This document shows, piece after piece, positions 26,033-35,470 of a stretch of DNA of 64,000 nt. The stretch is from Photobacterium frigidiphilum. Its GTDB lineage: Bacteria; Pseudomonadota; Gammaproteobacteria; Enterobacterales; Vibrionaceae. Both the position numbers and the translations under genes were made by a program. Within the stretch, counting starts at the first letter, position 1, and every line of letters starts with the position of its first letter. The stretch is from positions 186,001-250,000 of the forward strand of contig NZ_PYMJ01000003.1 of NCBI RefSeq assembly GCF_003025615.1, written 5' to 3'. Under the pieces are notes generated by a model that worked only from the letters and a program-made list of their open reading frames with translations, searched no databases and was not told the origin of the DNA.

Positions 26033-27178
26033 TCAGCTCAATTGTAGAAAAATAGTTTCAATAGTCTTCGCTTCCTTGCTGTCAGCGTCGATACCTGTGT
26101 AATACGCCAATGTTGGGCGAAGGCCTTTCTCTTTTAACGAGGTTTGTAGCTCGACGGCCTGTGGATCTGATTCGTTGGTGTACATGAATGCAGCAGCAAT
26201 ACCTTTAAGTAAGGTTTTGTTTTCTGTTCCGTATTCAATTGTACCTAGTAATGGTTTGATTAATCTATCATTTTCTCCTAGTTTACGGATTGGTTGACGA
26301 CCAACACGGTCAATTTCGTCTCGTAAATAAGGGTTTGCGAATCGGCCTAAGATTTTTTCAATGTAAGCATTGTGCACTTCACGGTCAAAACCATAACGTT
26401 TGATTAATACTTCACCACTTTCTTGCATCGCGGCTTTAACTTGCTCGCGAATCTCATTATCTTCAATGGCATCACGTACGGTTTTATGACTTTTTAGTGC
26501 GCCTAGGTAAGCTGTCATGATGTGGCCAGTATTTAGCGTAAACAATTTACGCTCAACAAATGCCATCAAATTGTCAGTCATTTCCATCCCTTCAATTACA
26601 GGGATATCACCTTTGAATTGCTGCTTATCAACGATCCACTCGCTGAAGCTTTCAACGGTAACCTCTAATGGGTCATTCGCTGCTTCTGAAGGTGGAACGA
26701 TACGGTCTACTGCAGAATCAACGAAGCCAACTAACGCGTCTGCACGAGCGTGATATTGCTCATCAAGGTGTTTATATACTTCATTTTTTAGGTGTGTCGT
26801 CCCACGTACCATGTTCTCACAAGCAATAATGTTTAATGATTTTTCATTGCGTGCCTCAAAACGCTGTGCAAGACCTGTTGCGATTGTTTTCGCAATGATA
26901 TCAAGTACGTTAGGCCCAACAGCCGTAGTCACTAAATCTGTATGCACAATGCGGTCGATAACGTCTTGGCTTGCTGAGTTAACAGCTGTTACGTGGGTGA
27001 CAGTATCAACTTGGCATTGGCTGCCAACCACTTTTACTTTATAAGATTGATCATGACTTAATTGATCAACAAGTGGTTTATCAACGTCTGCAAATGTAAC
27101 CGCGACATTTGCATCTGAAAGTAATTTACCAATAAAACCACGACCGATATTACCTGCGCCAAAATGAACTGCTTTCAT
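26033..27178 (-). CDS. mtlD: Mannitol-1-phosphate 5-dehydrogenase
   Basis: A cytoplasmic NAD-dependent enzyme of 381 aa (the standard length), oxidising mannitol-1-P to fructose-6-P. The Rossmann start is [17 protein letters not shown] (GxGxxGRG). The catalytic helix has the family motif [11 protein letters not shown], and [11 protein letters not shown] is also typical of polyol dehydrogenases. AGGTAAAG lies before the ATG. It is 91 bases downstream of mtlA and is expected to be co-transcribed. Confidence 0.96.
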   Translation of the reverse strand: MKAVHFGAGNIGRGFIGKLLSDANVAVTFADVDKPLVDQLSHDQSYKVKVVGSQCQVDTVTHVTAVNSASQDVIDRIVHTDLVTTAVGPNVLDIIAKTIATGLAQRFEARNEKSLNIIACENMVRGTTHLKNEVYKHLDEQYHARADALVGFVDSAVDRIVPPSEAANDPLEVTVESFSEWIVDKQQFKGDIPVIEGMEMTDNLMAFVERKLFTLNTGHIMTAYLGALKSHKTVRDAIEDNEIREQVKAAMQESGEVLIKRYGFDREVHNAYIEKILGRFANPYLRDEIDRVGRQPIRKLGENDRLIKPLLGTIEYGTENKTLLKGIAAAFMYTNESDPQAVELQTSLKEKGLRPTLAYYTGIDADSKEAKTIETIFLQLS

Positions 27179-27269
27179 AATCTTTACCTACCAATAATTA
27201 ATTTTAAAAAGTAATTTAAGAATGAGCAGAGGCTAGACCGAGCATCTAACCTCGGGGTCACTCAGCGTA

Positions 27270-29222
27270 TTAAGCGGCTTTTTGGCCAGCAAGAATACTT
27301 AGCACTTCGTTGACATCTGTTGTGCTAGTTAGACGCTCGATAGCATCAGGATCGTCGAGTGCATTGGTGATAGTAGTGATAACTTGAATATGTTCATCGT
27401 TCTTCGCTGCAATACCGATTACCAGCTTCGCTAGGTCGTCTTCATCATCGCTGAATAGAACACCTGCAGGGTACTGACAAATTACGATACCGGTTTTGAT
27501 AACACGGTCTTTAGCTTCAACAGTACCGTGTGGAACCGCGATAGATTCGCCTAGGTATGTTGATACGAGTTTTTCACGGTCGAACATTGCGTCTACGTAA
27601 TCTGGTTCTGCATAACCCATTTTAACCAGTTGCTCGCCAGCATATTTTATCGCTTGTTCTTTTGTGGTTGCAGTACATCCAAGGTGAATATTCTCAGCTT
27701 GAATTTGGAATACTTGCTTCTCTTGTGGTTCAAAACTATCTTCGTTTGCTGCGACAGGTGATACTTTTACTATTGCAGAGTCGTTTGCTGCGTCAGGGCT
27801 GTTTGCTGCCACAATACTGGTCACTAAATCGTTGTAGATTTGGCTGTCTAGGAAGTTTGTTAGCGAAATGTGTTTTGCATTCGCTGCATGTTTACGAGCA
27901 CGGTCTGTTAAATCTTTATGAGTAATCACGATATCTACCTCTTGCGGCAAGCTATTAATGGCACTGTTCGTTACGCTAATGTTGAGTCCAGCATCTTGAA
28001 CCTTCTTACGCAGCAGGCTTGCACCCATTGCACTCGATCCCATGCCGGCATCGCAAGCAACAATGATGTTGCGTACGTCAGCCATATTAATATTGCTTTT
28101 ATCTTCAGCTGTTACTTCTGCCGAATTGCCTTTAGAGCCCGCTTTCATACCCTTCATTTTTGAAGTTGCAGAAGCAAGAGTTGTATCGTCGTCTTCATCT
28201 GTTGTATTTTGAGTTTTCATTAGCAGTGCAGCAACAGAGAATGAAACCGCTGTTGAAGCGATTACAGAAAGAATAACGCCCACAAATGATGCTTTAGGTG
28301 TCATCAATAAGATGGCAAAGATTGAACCTGGAGAGGCTGGTGAAACAATGCCTGCGTTGAATAATGTAAGTGTGAATACACCCGTCATACCGCCAGCAAT
28401 TACCGCTAGAATCAAACGTGGATTCATCAGTATGTACGGGAAGTAAATTTCGTGGATACCACCGAAGAAGTGGATGATAGATGCGCCACCAGCCGTTTGC
28501 TTAGCAGTACCGCGACCGAAAACTGTGTAAGCAAGCAGAACACCAAGACCAGGACCTGGGTTCGCTTCAATCAAGAAGAAGATTGATTGACCAGTTTCAC
28601 TAGCTTGTTGAATACCTAATGGCGAGAAGATACCGTGGTTAATCGCGTTATTTAGGAATAGAATTTTTGCTGGTTCAACAAAGATTGACGTTAAAGGTAA
28701 TAAACCTGCTTCTACAAGGAAGTTAACACCGCCAGCCAAGCCACCTGATAGTACTTTTACAAATGGACCAATCATGTAGAACGCGATGATTGCGCAGATC
28801 ATGCCCACAATACCGGCAGAGAAGTTGTTTACTAACATCTCGAAACCGCTTTTTACTTTACCGTCTACCCAGTTATCGAACTTCTTGATTGCCCAGCCAC
28901 CCATAGGGCCGACCATCATTGCGCCCATGAACATTGGGATGTCTGTACCGACGATAACACCAATTGTTGTTATTGCACCGACAACCGCCCCACGGTCACC
29001 ACCAACCAATTTACCACCGGTATAACCGATTAGAAGTGGCAATAAATATGTAATCATAGGGCCAACAAGTTTTGCTAATTCCTCGTTTGGAAACCAGCCT
29101 GTTGGAATGAATAAAGCTGTGATAAAGCCCCATGCGATGAACGCACCGATATTTGGCATTACCATATTAGATAAGAAGCGACCAAAATTTTGTACCTTGA
29201 TCTTTGCATCTGGTGATATCAT
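27270..29222 (-). CDS. mtlA: PTS mannitol transporter subunit IICBA
   Basis: An inner-membrane permease/kinase of 650 aa that imports mannitol and phosphorylates it to mannitol-1-P. Domain order is IIC (membrane, about residues 15-335), IIB with phospho-Cys390 in VACDAGMGSSAMG, and IIA with phospho-His565 in VPHGTVEA, which matches E. coli MtlA (Cys384, His554) with a small offset. GGGGAAT precedes the ATG. It is first gene of the mtl operon, and the 680-base upstream gap carries three CRP-like sites, as expected for a catabolite-controlled operon. Confidence 0.97.
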   Translation of the reverse strand: MISPDAKIKVQNFGRFLSNMVMPNIGAFIAWGFITALFIPTGWFPNEELAKLVGPMITYLLPLLIGYTGGKLVGGDRGAVVGAITTIGVIVGTDIPMFMGAMMVGPMGGWAIKKFDNWVDGKVKSGFEMLVNNFSAGIVGMICAIIAFYMIGPFVKVLSGGLAGGVNFLVEAGLLPLTSIFVEPAKILFLNNAINHGIFSPLGIQQASETGQSIFFLIEANPGPGLGVLLAYTVFGRGTAKQTAGGASIIHFFGGIHEIYFPYILMNPRLILAVIAGGMTGVFTLTLFNAGIVSPASPGSIFAILLMTPKASFVGVILSVIASTAVSFSVAALLMKTQNTTDEDDDTTLASATSKMKGMKAGSKGNSAEVTAEDKSNINMADVRNIIVACDAGMGSSAMGASLLRKKVQDAGLNISVTNSAINSLPQEVDIVITHKDLTDRARKHAANAKHISLTNFLDSQIYNDLVTSIVAANSPDAANDSAIVKVSPVAANEDSFEPQEKQVFQIQAENIHLGCTATTKEQAIKYAGEQLVKMGYAEPDYVDAMFDREKLVSTYLGESIAVPHGTVEAKDRVIKTGIVICQYPAGVLFSDDEDDLAKLVIGIAAKNDEHIQVITTITNALDDPDAIERLTSTTDVNEVLSILAGQKAA

Positions 29223-29349
29223 TAGGATTCCCCGTTTGATGTTCTATTTTTATATTCTGTTGTAAGTAACGGTTCGCCAAAACCGTCGATTGCTTAGTAC
29301 CCAATTAATTTACCATAGATATTGAAATTAGAACTGATAACGGGTTTTT

Positions 29350-29365
29350 TGTGACTTATGTCAAA
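29350..29365. promoter_or_regulatory. CRP-like site 1 upstream of mtlA
   Basis: TGTGA-CTTATG-TCAAA is a good match to TGTGA-N6-TCACA, 128 bases before the mtlA start. Confidence 0.55.
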
Positions 29366-29392
29366 TTAATCTTGGGCCCTACCAATTTATAG

Positions 29393-29408
29393 TGTGACAA
29401 CTGTCACG
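29393..29408. promoter_or_regulatory. CRP-like site 2 upstream of mtlA
   Basis: TGTGA-CAACTG-TCACG is a near-perfect CRP consensus, 43 bases upstream of site 1. Multiple CRP sites are known at E. coli mtlA. Confidence 0.65.
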
Positions 29409-29509
29409 ATCACCCTTTGTAAGTGAGTTACATTTCTTGCATTTTTAAAATGTCAATCAAATGTTCAGGCTTTAGATCTCACTTGTAAGTATTTTTCTTT
29501 TTTGCTTTT

Positions 29510-29525
29510 GGTGATATTTATCACA
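29510..29525. promoter_or_regulatory. CRP-like site 3 in the mtlA/lon-like gap
   Basis: GGTGA-TATTTA-TCACA has one mismatch to the consensus. Between it and 29902 the AT-rich sequence shows no gene; it should hold the promoter of the Lon-like gene. Confidence 0.6.
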
Positions 29526-29902
29526 CTTGTGTTATTTTCCTTTTAAATAGTAGATGTGTTTAGTGATGCAGATCGCTCTCCATATTTAATTCATATCGTG
29601 AAATTATTCGAAAAATTTTAGCTGTTATATTTTGTTGCAAAATTACATATGCAATCACATGTTAATTTGACTTTTTTAAGTGCAGATCTTATGTGAAAAC
29701 GATAGTAACCCTCCTCTTTGATTTCAATTTTTGCTCATTCTGTTTAATCAATATCCCTGTTAGTGCTAAGTGTATTGTTTGTTAAGTAAGCGATAAGCAT
29801 GAAATCACGTATATTCAAGTAATTAAACGTTAGTTAAGTCACTAAAATATAATAATTTTCTGACTACACTAGAGTAATAACTGTCATATAAGAGGGACGC
29901 AT

Positions 29903-32275
29903 ATGCCAATTAAACCCCTAAGCAGTGACAAGCTGTATCGAGTATCTGAATTAAATGGGTTAGATGCTGATTGCAAATCAACGAAGCATTTAACACCATT
30001 AGATGAAATTGTGGGCCAAGAAAGGGCGCAGCAGGCGGTTGAGTTTGCTATGTCGATTAAAGAGAAAGGCTATAACATCTATGCGATAGGTCGAAATGGC
30101 TTAGGTAAACGTACGATGGTGATGCGTTATTTAAATCGTCATGAGCCGAATGATAAAGAAAGCAATCTATATGATTGGTGTTATGTGGTTAATTTTGAAG
30201 AAACCCGTAGCCCGAAAGTATTGATGCTACCTGCAGGAACAGGTATTCAATTTAAGAAAGACATTGAAAAGCTCATGCAGCGTTTAGTCAAAGGCATGCC
30301 ACTCGCTTTTGATAATGAAATGTATTATTCCCGAGCTGAAACGCTAAAAAATCAGCTTGCTGAAAAGCAAGAGGGTGCCCTCGCTAATTTAACGAAGCAG
30401 GCTAAAGAAAAAGGCATCAGCCTATCGCTAACCACGCAGGGTGATTATCAGTTAATCGCAATGAATGGTGAAGAGTTACACACCGAAGAAACGTTTGATC
30501 AATTAACTGAAGAAGAAAGAAACCAGTTTGACGAAAATATCAATCAGTTTGAAGCGAAATTGCGTGGCATTGTTCGTCAGCTAACGGAGTGGGAAGAAAA
30601 CTATACCGATAAACAGCAGAAGCTCAATGAAGAAATAGCTTCTGAAGTTATCGTGCATTCGATCAAAGAATTAAAAGACAAGTACCAACGTCAGTCAGAA
30701 GTGAAGCACCATTTAGTGGCATTGGAAAAAGATATTCTTGAGAACTTGGATATCTTTTTAGAAGAAAACGAAGAGCAAGTTGCATTAGCCTACGCCGCAT
30801 TAGACAAGAAAATGCCGCGCCGCTATCAAGTGAATGTGCTCGTCAGTCAAAATGACAATAAATTTCCGATCGTGGTTGAAGAAAATCCAAACTATCACGC
30901 TATTTTTGGCTATGTTGAAAATGCGACATTTAAAGGTACTGTTTTTACCGATTTTTCATTGATCCGTCCAGGTAGTTTGCATCGTGCAAATGGTGGCGTG
31001 TTAATGATGGATGCAGTGAAAGTGCTTGAGCGTCCCTATGTATGGGATGGTTTGAAGCGTGCGCTCCGTTCTCGCAAATTGAATTTGAGTTCACTAGAAC
31101 GTGAAGTAACGCTTTCTGGCACAATTTCGTTGGATCCTGAACCGATACCGTTAGATGTGAAAATTATCTTGTTTGGTGATTATCAGACGTATCAGTTGCT
31201 ACAGCACTATGATCCTGAATTCAGTGAACTGTTTCGTGTGACGGCTGATTTTGAAGATGAGATGGTGCGTACCGATGAATCGGAAGAGCACTATGCGCGC
31301 TTCATTTCTAGTATCGTTCACGATAACAATATGTTGCATTGCGACCGTAAAGCGATTGCACGTGTGATTGAATACAGTTCTCGCCGCGCTGATGATCAGT
31401 ATAAATTATCTCTGCATTCCGCCGATATTGCGAACTTACTCCGTGAAACTAATTATTGTGCGCGAGCGTCGAATGCCACGATGATCCGAACACATCACGT
31501 TGAACAAGCATTACAGAATCAAGAAAAGCGGGTGAGTCGCTTAAAAGATCACGTCATGCATAGTTTCGTTACGGGGACGACGTTGCTTGATACTGAAGGT
31601 GTGTCTGTTGGGCAAGTTAATGCATTGGCCGTTATTGCGACGTCAGACTATCAGTTTGGGTCACCTAATCGAATTACGGCGACCACTGCATTTGGCGAAG
31701 GCGATGTTTTCGACATTGAACGCAAAGTGGAATTAGGAGGAAGTATTCACTCAAAAGGGGTGATGATCCTATCTGCTTATTTAGCGTCAGTGTTTGGTAA
31801 AACATCTAAAATCCCATTAACCACACATTTAACCTTTGAGCAGTCGTACGGTGGTGTTGATGGTGATAGTGCATCAATGGCTGAGTTGTGTGCCATTGTT
31901 TCTGCATTTTCTCAACAACCGATTCGTCAAGATGTGGCGATTACAGGTTCAATGAACCAGTTTGGTGATGCGCAACCAATTGGAGGTGTTAACGAGAAAA
32001 TCGAAGGCTTCTTTGATGTGTGTGTCATCAAAGGGCGTAAACCCACTCAAGGGGTAATTATCCCAGCATCGAATGCGCATAATTTGATGCTACGTAAAGA
32101 TATTGTTGAGGCGGTAGAAAAAGGCAATTTCCAGATATGGGCAATTAGCCATGTTAAAGAAGCTATCGAAATTCTTATGGGGATGAAAGCCGGCATGCTA
32201 ACAGAGCATGGCAATTATGATCTTGATTCTATCTTTGGTATTGCGCAGATCAAGTTGAACGCGTTAAGAAAGTAA
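29903..32275 (+). CDS. Lon-like ATP-dependent protease (AAA ATPase plus S16 peptidase)
   Basis: A 790-aa protein with an N-terminal Walker A (GRNGLGKRT, about 63-71), a long coiled insert (about 140-290), an AAA core (VLMMDAVKVL, Walker-B like, and a sensor region with SRRADDQYKLSLHSAD), and a C-terminal S16 protease domain. The protease dyad is visible as Ser in GVDGDSASMAELC (about residue 653) and Lys in GGVNEKIEGF (about 697). The architecture matches the bacterial LonB/YcbZ-like group rather than classic Lon: there is no N-terminal LAN domain and the ATPase region is interrupted. GAGGGACG precedes the ATG, and a terminator follows. The physiological substrates are unknown. Confidence 0.85.
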   Translation: MPIKPLSSDKLYRVSELNGLDADCKSTKHLTPLDEIVGQERAQQAVEFAMSIKEKGYNIYAIGRNGLGKRTMVMRYLNRHEPNDKESNLYDWCYVVNFEETRSPKVLMLPAGTGIQFKKDIEKLMQRLVKGMPLAFDNEMYYSRAETLKNQLAEKQEGALANLTKQAKEKGISLSLTTQGDYQLIAMNGEELHTEETFDQLTEEERNQFDENINQFEAKLRGIVRQLTEWEENYTDKQQKLNEEIASEVIVHSIKELKDKYQRQSEVKHHLVALEKDILENLDIFLEENEEQVALAYAALDKKMPRRYQVNVLVSQNDNKFPIVVEENPNYHAIFGYVENATFKGTVFTDFSLIRPGSLHRANGGVLMMDAVKVLERPYVWDGLKRALRSRKLNLSSLEREVTLSGTISLDPEPIPLDVKIILFGDYQTYQLLQHYDPEFSELFRVTADFEDEMVRTDESEEHYARFISSIVHDNNMLHCDRKAIARVIEYSSRRADDQYKLSLHSADIANLLRETNYCARASNATMIRTHHVEQALQNQEKRVSRLKDHVMHSFVTGTTLLDTEGVSVGQVNALAVIATSDYQFGSPNRITATTAFGEGDVFDIERKVELGGSIHSKGVMILSAYLASVFGKTSKIPLTTHLTFEQSYGGVDGDSASMAELCAIVSAFSQQPIRQDVAITGSMNQFGDAQPIGGVNEKIEGFFDVCVIKGRKPTQGVIIPASNAHNLMLRKDIVEAVEKGNFQIWAISHVKEAIEILMGMKAGMLTEHGNYDLDSIFGIAQIKLNALRK

Positions 32276-32312
32276 ATAGCATATAACATTAATTATGTGA
32301 ATTGGCAGAGCT

Positions 32313-32341
32313 GCATGGTGTTGATATACCATGCGGTTTTT
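32313..32341 (+). terminator. Rho-independent terminator of the Lon-like gene
   Basis: GCATGGT (32313-32319) pairs with ACCATGC (32328-32334), followed by GGTTTTTT. Confidence 0.85.
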
Positions 32342-32351
32342 TATTTAATTA

Positions 32352-32413
32352 ATACTCAAGTTACCTCAATAAATTCGCCCTTTGGGAGTGCATCTTGAGG
32401 TAGCTTGGGTATA
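32352..32413. repeat. Dispersed palindromic element, copy 2
   Basis: The left arm is degenerate (TAATACTCAAGTTACCTCAA) and the right arm is intact (ATCTTGAGGTAGCTTGGGTATA trimmed here to its core CTTGAGGTAGCTTGGG). The loop differs from copy 1. It lies just upstream of a chemoreceptor gene. Confidence 0.8.
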
Positions 32414-32430
32414 CAGTCTTTCCACAATAT

Positions 32431-32444
32431 TTGATTTCGATCAA
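32431..32444. promoter_or_regulatory. Perfect FNR consensus upstream of a chemoreceptor gene
   Basis: TTGAT-TTCG-ATCAA matches the FNR consensus exactly, 82 bases before the chemoreceptor start. Position and perfection make it a strong candidate for anaerobic control. Confidence 0.65.
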
Positions 32445-32525
32445 ATAGCCCCCAGAATTGAAAGTAATGCAACTAGTTGCTCCTATACTTGTTACATAAC
32501 ATCTAATGGTAACTTGAGTGGGTGA

Positions 32526-34202
32526 ATGATGATTGCACGTAGCCATGGATCGGAACACGCAGCAGAGGCCCGTAAATATTCTATTTTCTCTTTAACGATT
32601 AAAGGTAAGTTCACATTCTTCTTTCTGACGTTGGTTATTCTCGTTAGCTCATTGGCTGTACTTTCTATATTCAATTTAAGATTGATTGATCAAAATTGGA
32701 ATAACTATCAGGTTGAGATAGTATCCCGACAAACGCATTTACAAGCAATGAAAGCACACTTTGGCTATGGTGGAATGATCCATAATTTTAAGAATTATGT
32801 ACTACGAGGGGATGATAAGTACTTACCCCGAGTAGAGAATAATTATCAGCAGCTATCAACTCAAATTACTGCTTACCGTAACTTGTCTCAACTCAGTGCG
32901 GAGGAGCAAAAAGCGCTAGAGCTTATCTTATCAGTTGCTACCGCCTACCGTGATGCTGCTCAACAGGCTGCCAGTATGTACAGTAATGGCTACAATACAC
33001 ACGATATTGATGCTGCTGTGAAAATTAATGATGCTCCGGCGCTGAAGGCTCTTGATGTCTTAAATCAGGCTTACTTGATTTTAACAAAAAGTATGAGTAA
33101 ACAACTTAATGAACAGCTCTCGCTATCAAGGTATGCGCTATTAGTTGGGGCGTCACTTATTCTATTATTCGTGAGTGGCAGTTTGTTGTTGTTATACACC
33201 AATGTGGTGGGACGTATTCAGTTGTTGGCATCTGTAAGTAAAGAGCTGGTTAACGGGGATGGGGACTTAACTCGCCGAGTTGAGATGAAAGGTGACGATG
33301 AACTTAGTGATGTTGCCAGTAGTGTGAATCAATTTTTACAACAAGTACACCATGTGGTGAGTGAAGTTGTAGTAACGTCTAAAGCATTACAGCATGATGC
33401 TAATGTGTTGTCAGAGGCGAATCAGAGAGCAGCGGAGAGTGTTTCTCAGCAGCAGGCAGAAATTGAACAGGTTGCGACAGCAATTAATCAGTTTGCGGCC
33501 ACTGTACAAGAGGTAGCCACTAGTGCCGAAGCAGCATCGGTATCGGCACAGCAAGCGACTAAACTAACACTGGATGGTCAGCATGCGGTTACGACGAGTG
33601 CTGAGGGAATTCATAGTTTAGTTTCGCATCTGAATCAGGCGCAAGAGACAATTAATAGTGTTGAGTCAGGCGGTGAGGAGATTGGTACGGTACTTGATGT
33701 AATTCGTGGTATAGCGGAGCAGACGAATTTATTAGCTTTGAATGCGGCGATAGAAGCGGCAAGAGCGGGTGAGCAAGGTCGGGGTTTTTCAGTTGTGGCT
33801 GACGAGGTCCGAAATTTAGCGACACGGACTCAAACGTCAACTGCTGAAATCGATACGATGATCAGTGAGCTACAACTCAGTAGCCGCAGCGCTGTCACTG
33901 TCATGCATACCGGACATAATGAAGCGCTACAAAATGTGCAGTTATCAGATCAAGCTACTAACGCCTTGAACCAGATCGCGACGGCTGTTATACAAATATC
34001 TGCAGCCAACGAGCAAATCGCAGCGGCGGCGGAACAACAGCATGTCGTGTCTGAAGAAATAAATAGAAACATTCACAATATTAGCCAGTTAGCTGATGGT
34101 TCATCAGATTTAGCGCAGCAAAATACATCCGCCAGCCTGCAGTTGCAACAACTAAGTGAAAAACTGGGACAACTCGTTGCTCAGTTTAAAGTTGCGAATT
34201 GA
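32526..34202 (+). CDS. Methyl-accepting chemotaxis protein
   Basis: A chemoreceptor of 558 aa. TM1 is at about 21-44, a periplasmic helical sensor of about 150 residues holds [17 protein letters not shown], and TM2 is near 204-228. A HAMP domain follows ([26 protein letters not shown]), then the signalling domain with the hairpin tip [35 protein letters not shown], invariant in MCPs. Two start codons are adjacent (32526, 32529). The sensor ligand is unknown; the motif around [13 protein letters not shown] recurs in Vibrio sensory proteins. It is flanked by two copies of the dispersed palindrome and preceded by a perfect FNR box, so it may respond to anaerobiosis or alternative acceptors. Confidence 0.93.
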   Translation: MMIARSHGSEHAAEARKYSIFSLTIKGKFTFFFLTLVILVSSLAVLSIFNLRLIDQNWNNYQVEIVSRQTHLQAMKAHFGYGGMIHNFKNYVLRGDDKYLPRVENNYQQLSTQITAYRNLSQLSAEEQKALELILSVATAYRDAAQQAASMYSNGYNTHDIDAAVKINDAPALKALDVLNQAYLILTKSMSKQLNEQLSLSRYALLVGASLILLFVSGSLLLLYTNVVGRIQLLASVSKELVNGDGDLTRRVEMKGDDELSDVASSVNQFLQQVHHVVSEVVVTSKALQHDANVLSEANQRAAESVSQQQAEIEQVATAINQFAATVQEVATSAEAASVSAQQATKLTLDGQHAVTTSAEGIHSLVSHLNQAQETINSVESGGEEIGTVLDVIRGIAEQTNLLALNAAIEAARAGEQGRGFSVVADEVRNLATRTQTSTAEIDTMISELQLSSRSAVTVMHTGHNEALQNVQLSDQATNALNQIATAVIQISAANEQIAAAAEQQHVVSEEINRNIHNISQLADGSSDLAQQNTSASLQLQQLSEKLGQLVAQFKVAN

Positions 34203-34207
34203 CGGAC

Positions 34208-34280
34208 TATACCCAAGTTGCCTCAAGATGCTCGTTTCAGCAAAACTCACTGAGAACACTCTGAATCCTGCATCTTGAGT
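34208..34280. repeat. Dispersed palindromic element, truncated copy 3
   Basis: The left arm is intact (TATACCCAAGTTGCCTCAAG) and includes CTCGTTTCAG, but the right arm ends at CATCTTGAG, so the outer half (GGTAACTTGGGTATA) is missing. It lies 5 bases after the chemoreceptor stop. Confidence 0.75.
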
Positions 34281-34290
34281 TTATAGGCTG

Positions 34291-35178
34291 CTATCTTTTA
34301 TCTTTACTGAACCACCAACACAGCAGTGAAGAGATCGTTACCATTGCCACACCTTGCCAAAAGCGCGTTGTTAATGAAATATCTAAAATCCATGCGGATA
34401 AGAACGTCGAAAATATTGGCGTAAAGTACGATAGCGTAGCCAATAGCATCATGTTTCCCCCTATGATGCCGATATTCCACAACGCGTAACCGCTGCCCAT
34501 TACAATGCCTGCCAATAATAAATCAATCACAGATTGCGTTGTAAATACCAATGCCCCTTCATCACTAAAGAAGTACTTGATCCATAACGCGATAGCCGTC
34601 GCGATAAAGAACCATGTAATGGCATTTTTTCCATTAGAAAGGTGCTTGGTAACATTACAATATATTGCCCATAAGAATGCACCAATTAACGCCATTGAAT
34701 AACTTGCAGGGTTACTTGCTACATTGCCAACTAAGCGTTCAAGGGAAAGGCCCTGATCACCGCTCATTGTCCACGCTACCCCAAAGAATGACAGTAAAAT
34801 GGATGGGTAGATAATAACATTGACTTTCTTTTTGCTGGCAAGAACGGCTAACAGCACCGTTAAAGAGGGCCATAAATAGTTAACAATACTGACTTCAATA
34901 GCTTGAAGACGATTGTTTGCCATTCCTAAAGCCAGAGACAAGCAGATCTCATAACTTACAAATAAACCGCCGCCAATCAATAGATAACGAGTAGAGAATG
35001 AAGGCAAGCGTGGCGCCCCTAATGTGACAATCAAAAACAGCGAACTCACGCTATAAATCATCGCTGCGCCACCAATCGGGCCAAGTTGTTCTGCTACATT
35101 TCGGAGCAAGCCCACCGTTAAGCTCCACAGCACAATGGCTGCACATCCGGCGAGGGTGAATTTGTAGGAATTGGTCAA
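34291..35178 (-). CDS. yddG: YddG-like aromatic amino acid exporter (DMT family)
   Basis: A ten-segment inner-membrane transporter of 295 aa, very close in length and opening to E. coli YddG (LAGCAAIVLWSLTVGLLRNVAEQLGPIGGAAMIYSVS resembles its VLWSTMVGLIRGVSEGLGPVGGAAAIYS). YddG exports aromatic amino acids and is implicated in paraquat efflux. The start appears to be TTG at 35178, with AGAGG 8 bases upstream and no better ATG. It is monocistronic; the 3' end lies beside a truncated palindromic element. The ortholog claim is from recall. Confidence 0.82.
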   Translation of the reverse strand: MTNSYKFTLAGCAAIVLWSLTVGLLRNVAEQLGPIGGAAMIYSVSSLFLIVTLGAPRLPSFSTRYLLIGGGLFVSYEICLSLALGMANNRLQAIEVSIVNYLWPSLTVLLAVLASKKKVNVIIYPSILLSFFGVAWTMSGDQGLSLERLVGNVASNPASYSMALIGAFLWAIYCNVTKHLSNGKNAITWFFIATAIALWIKYFFSDEGALVFTTQSVIDLLLAGIVMGSGYALWNIGIIGGNMMLLATLSYFTPIFSTFLSAWILDISLTTRFWQGVAMVTISSLLCWWFSKDKR

Positions 35179-35470
35179 ATATAACCTCTAGTAATACAGC
35201 AAGATAGAGGATGATTAGATCATGATGCAGAGGGGAGGGCAAGAACAACAATGTAAATTATAAAGAATAATAAATAGGTGAAATCGGTAGGTGGTAAATA
35301 ATTGTTTTTTAGAGGTAATGTTGATGATAAATAGCAAAGGTAATTCGGCTGAATAATGTTAATTGAGGCAGGGGGTATTGGATAGGTCCAATGTGTTTTT
35401 CGCGTTAATACTTTATTGTATTTGGATCGAGATTTATTAAATAAAGTATCAACGCGGGTTTAAATGATGT

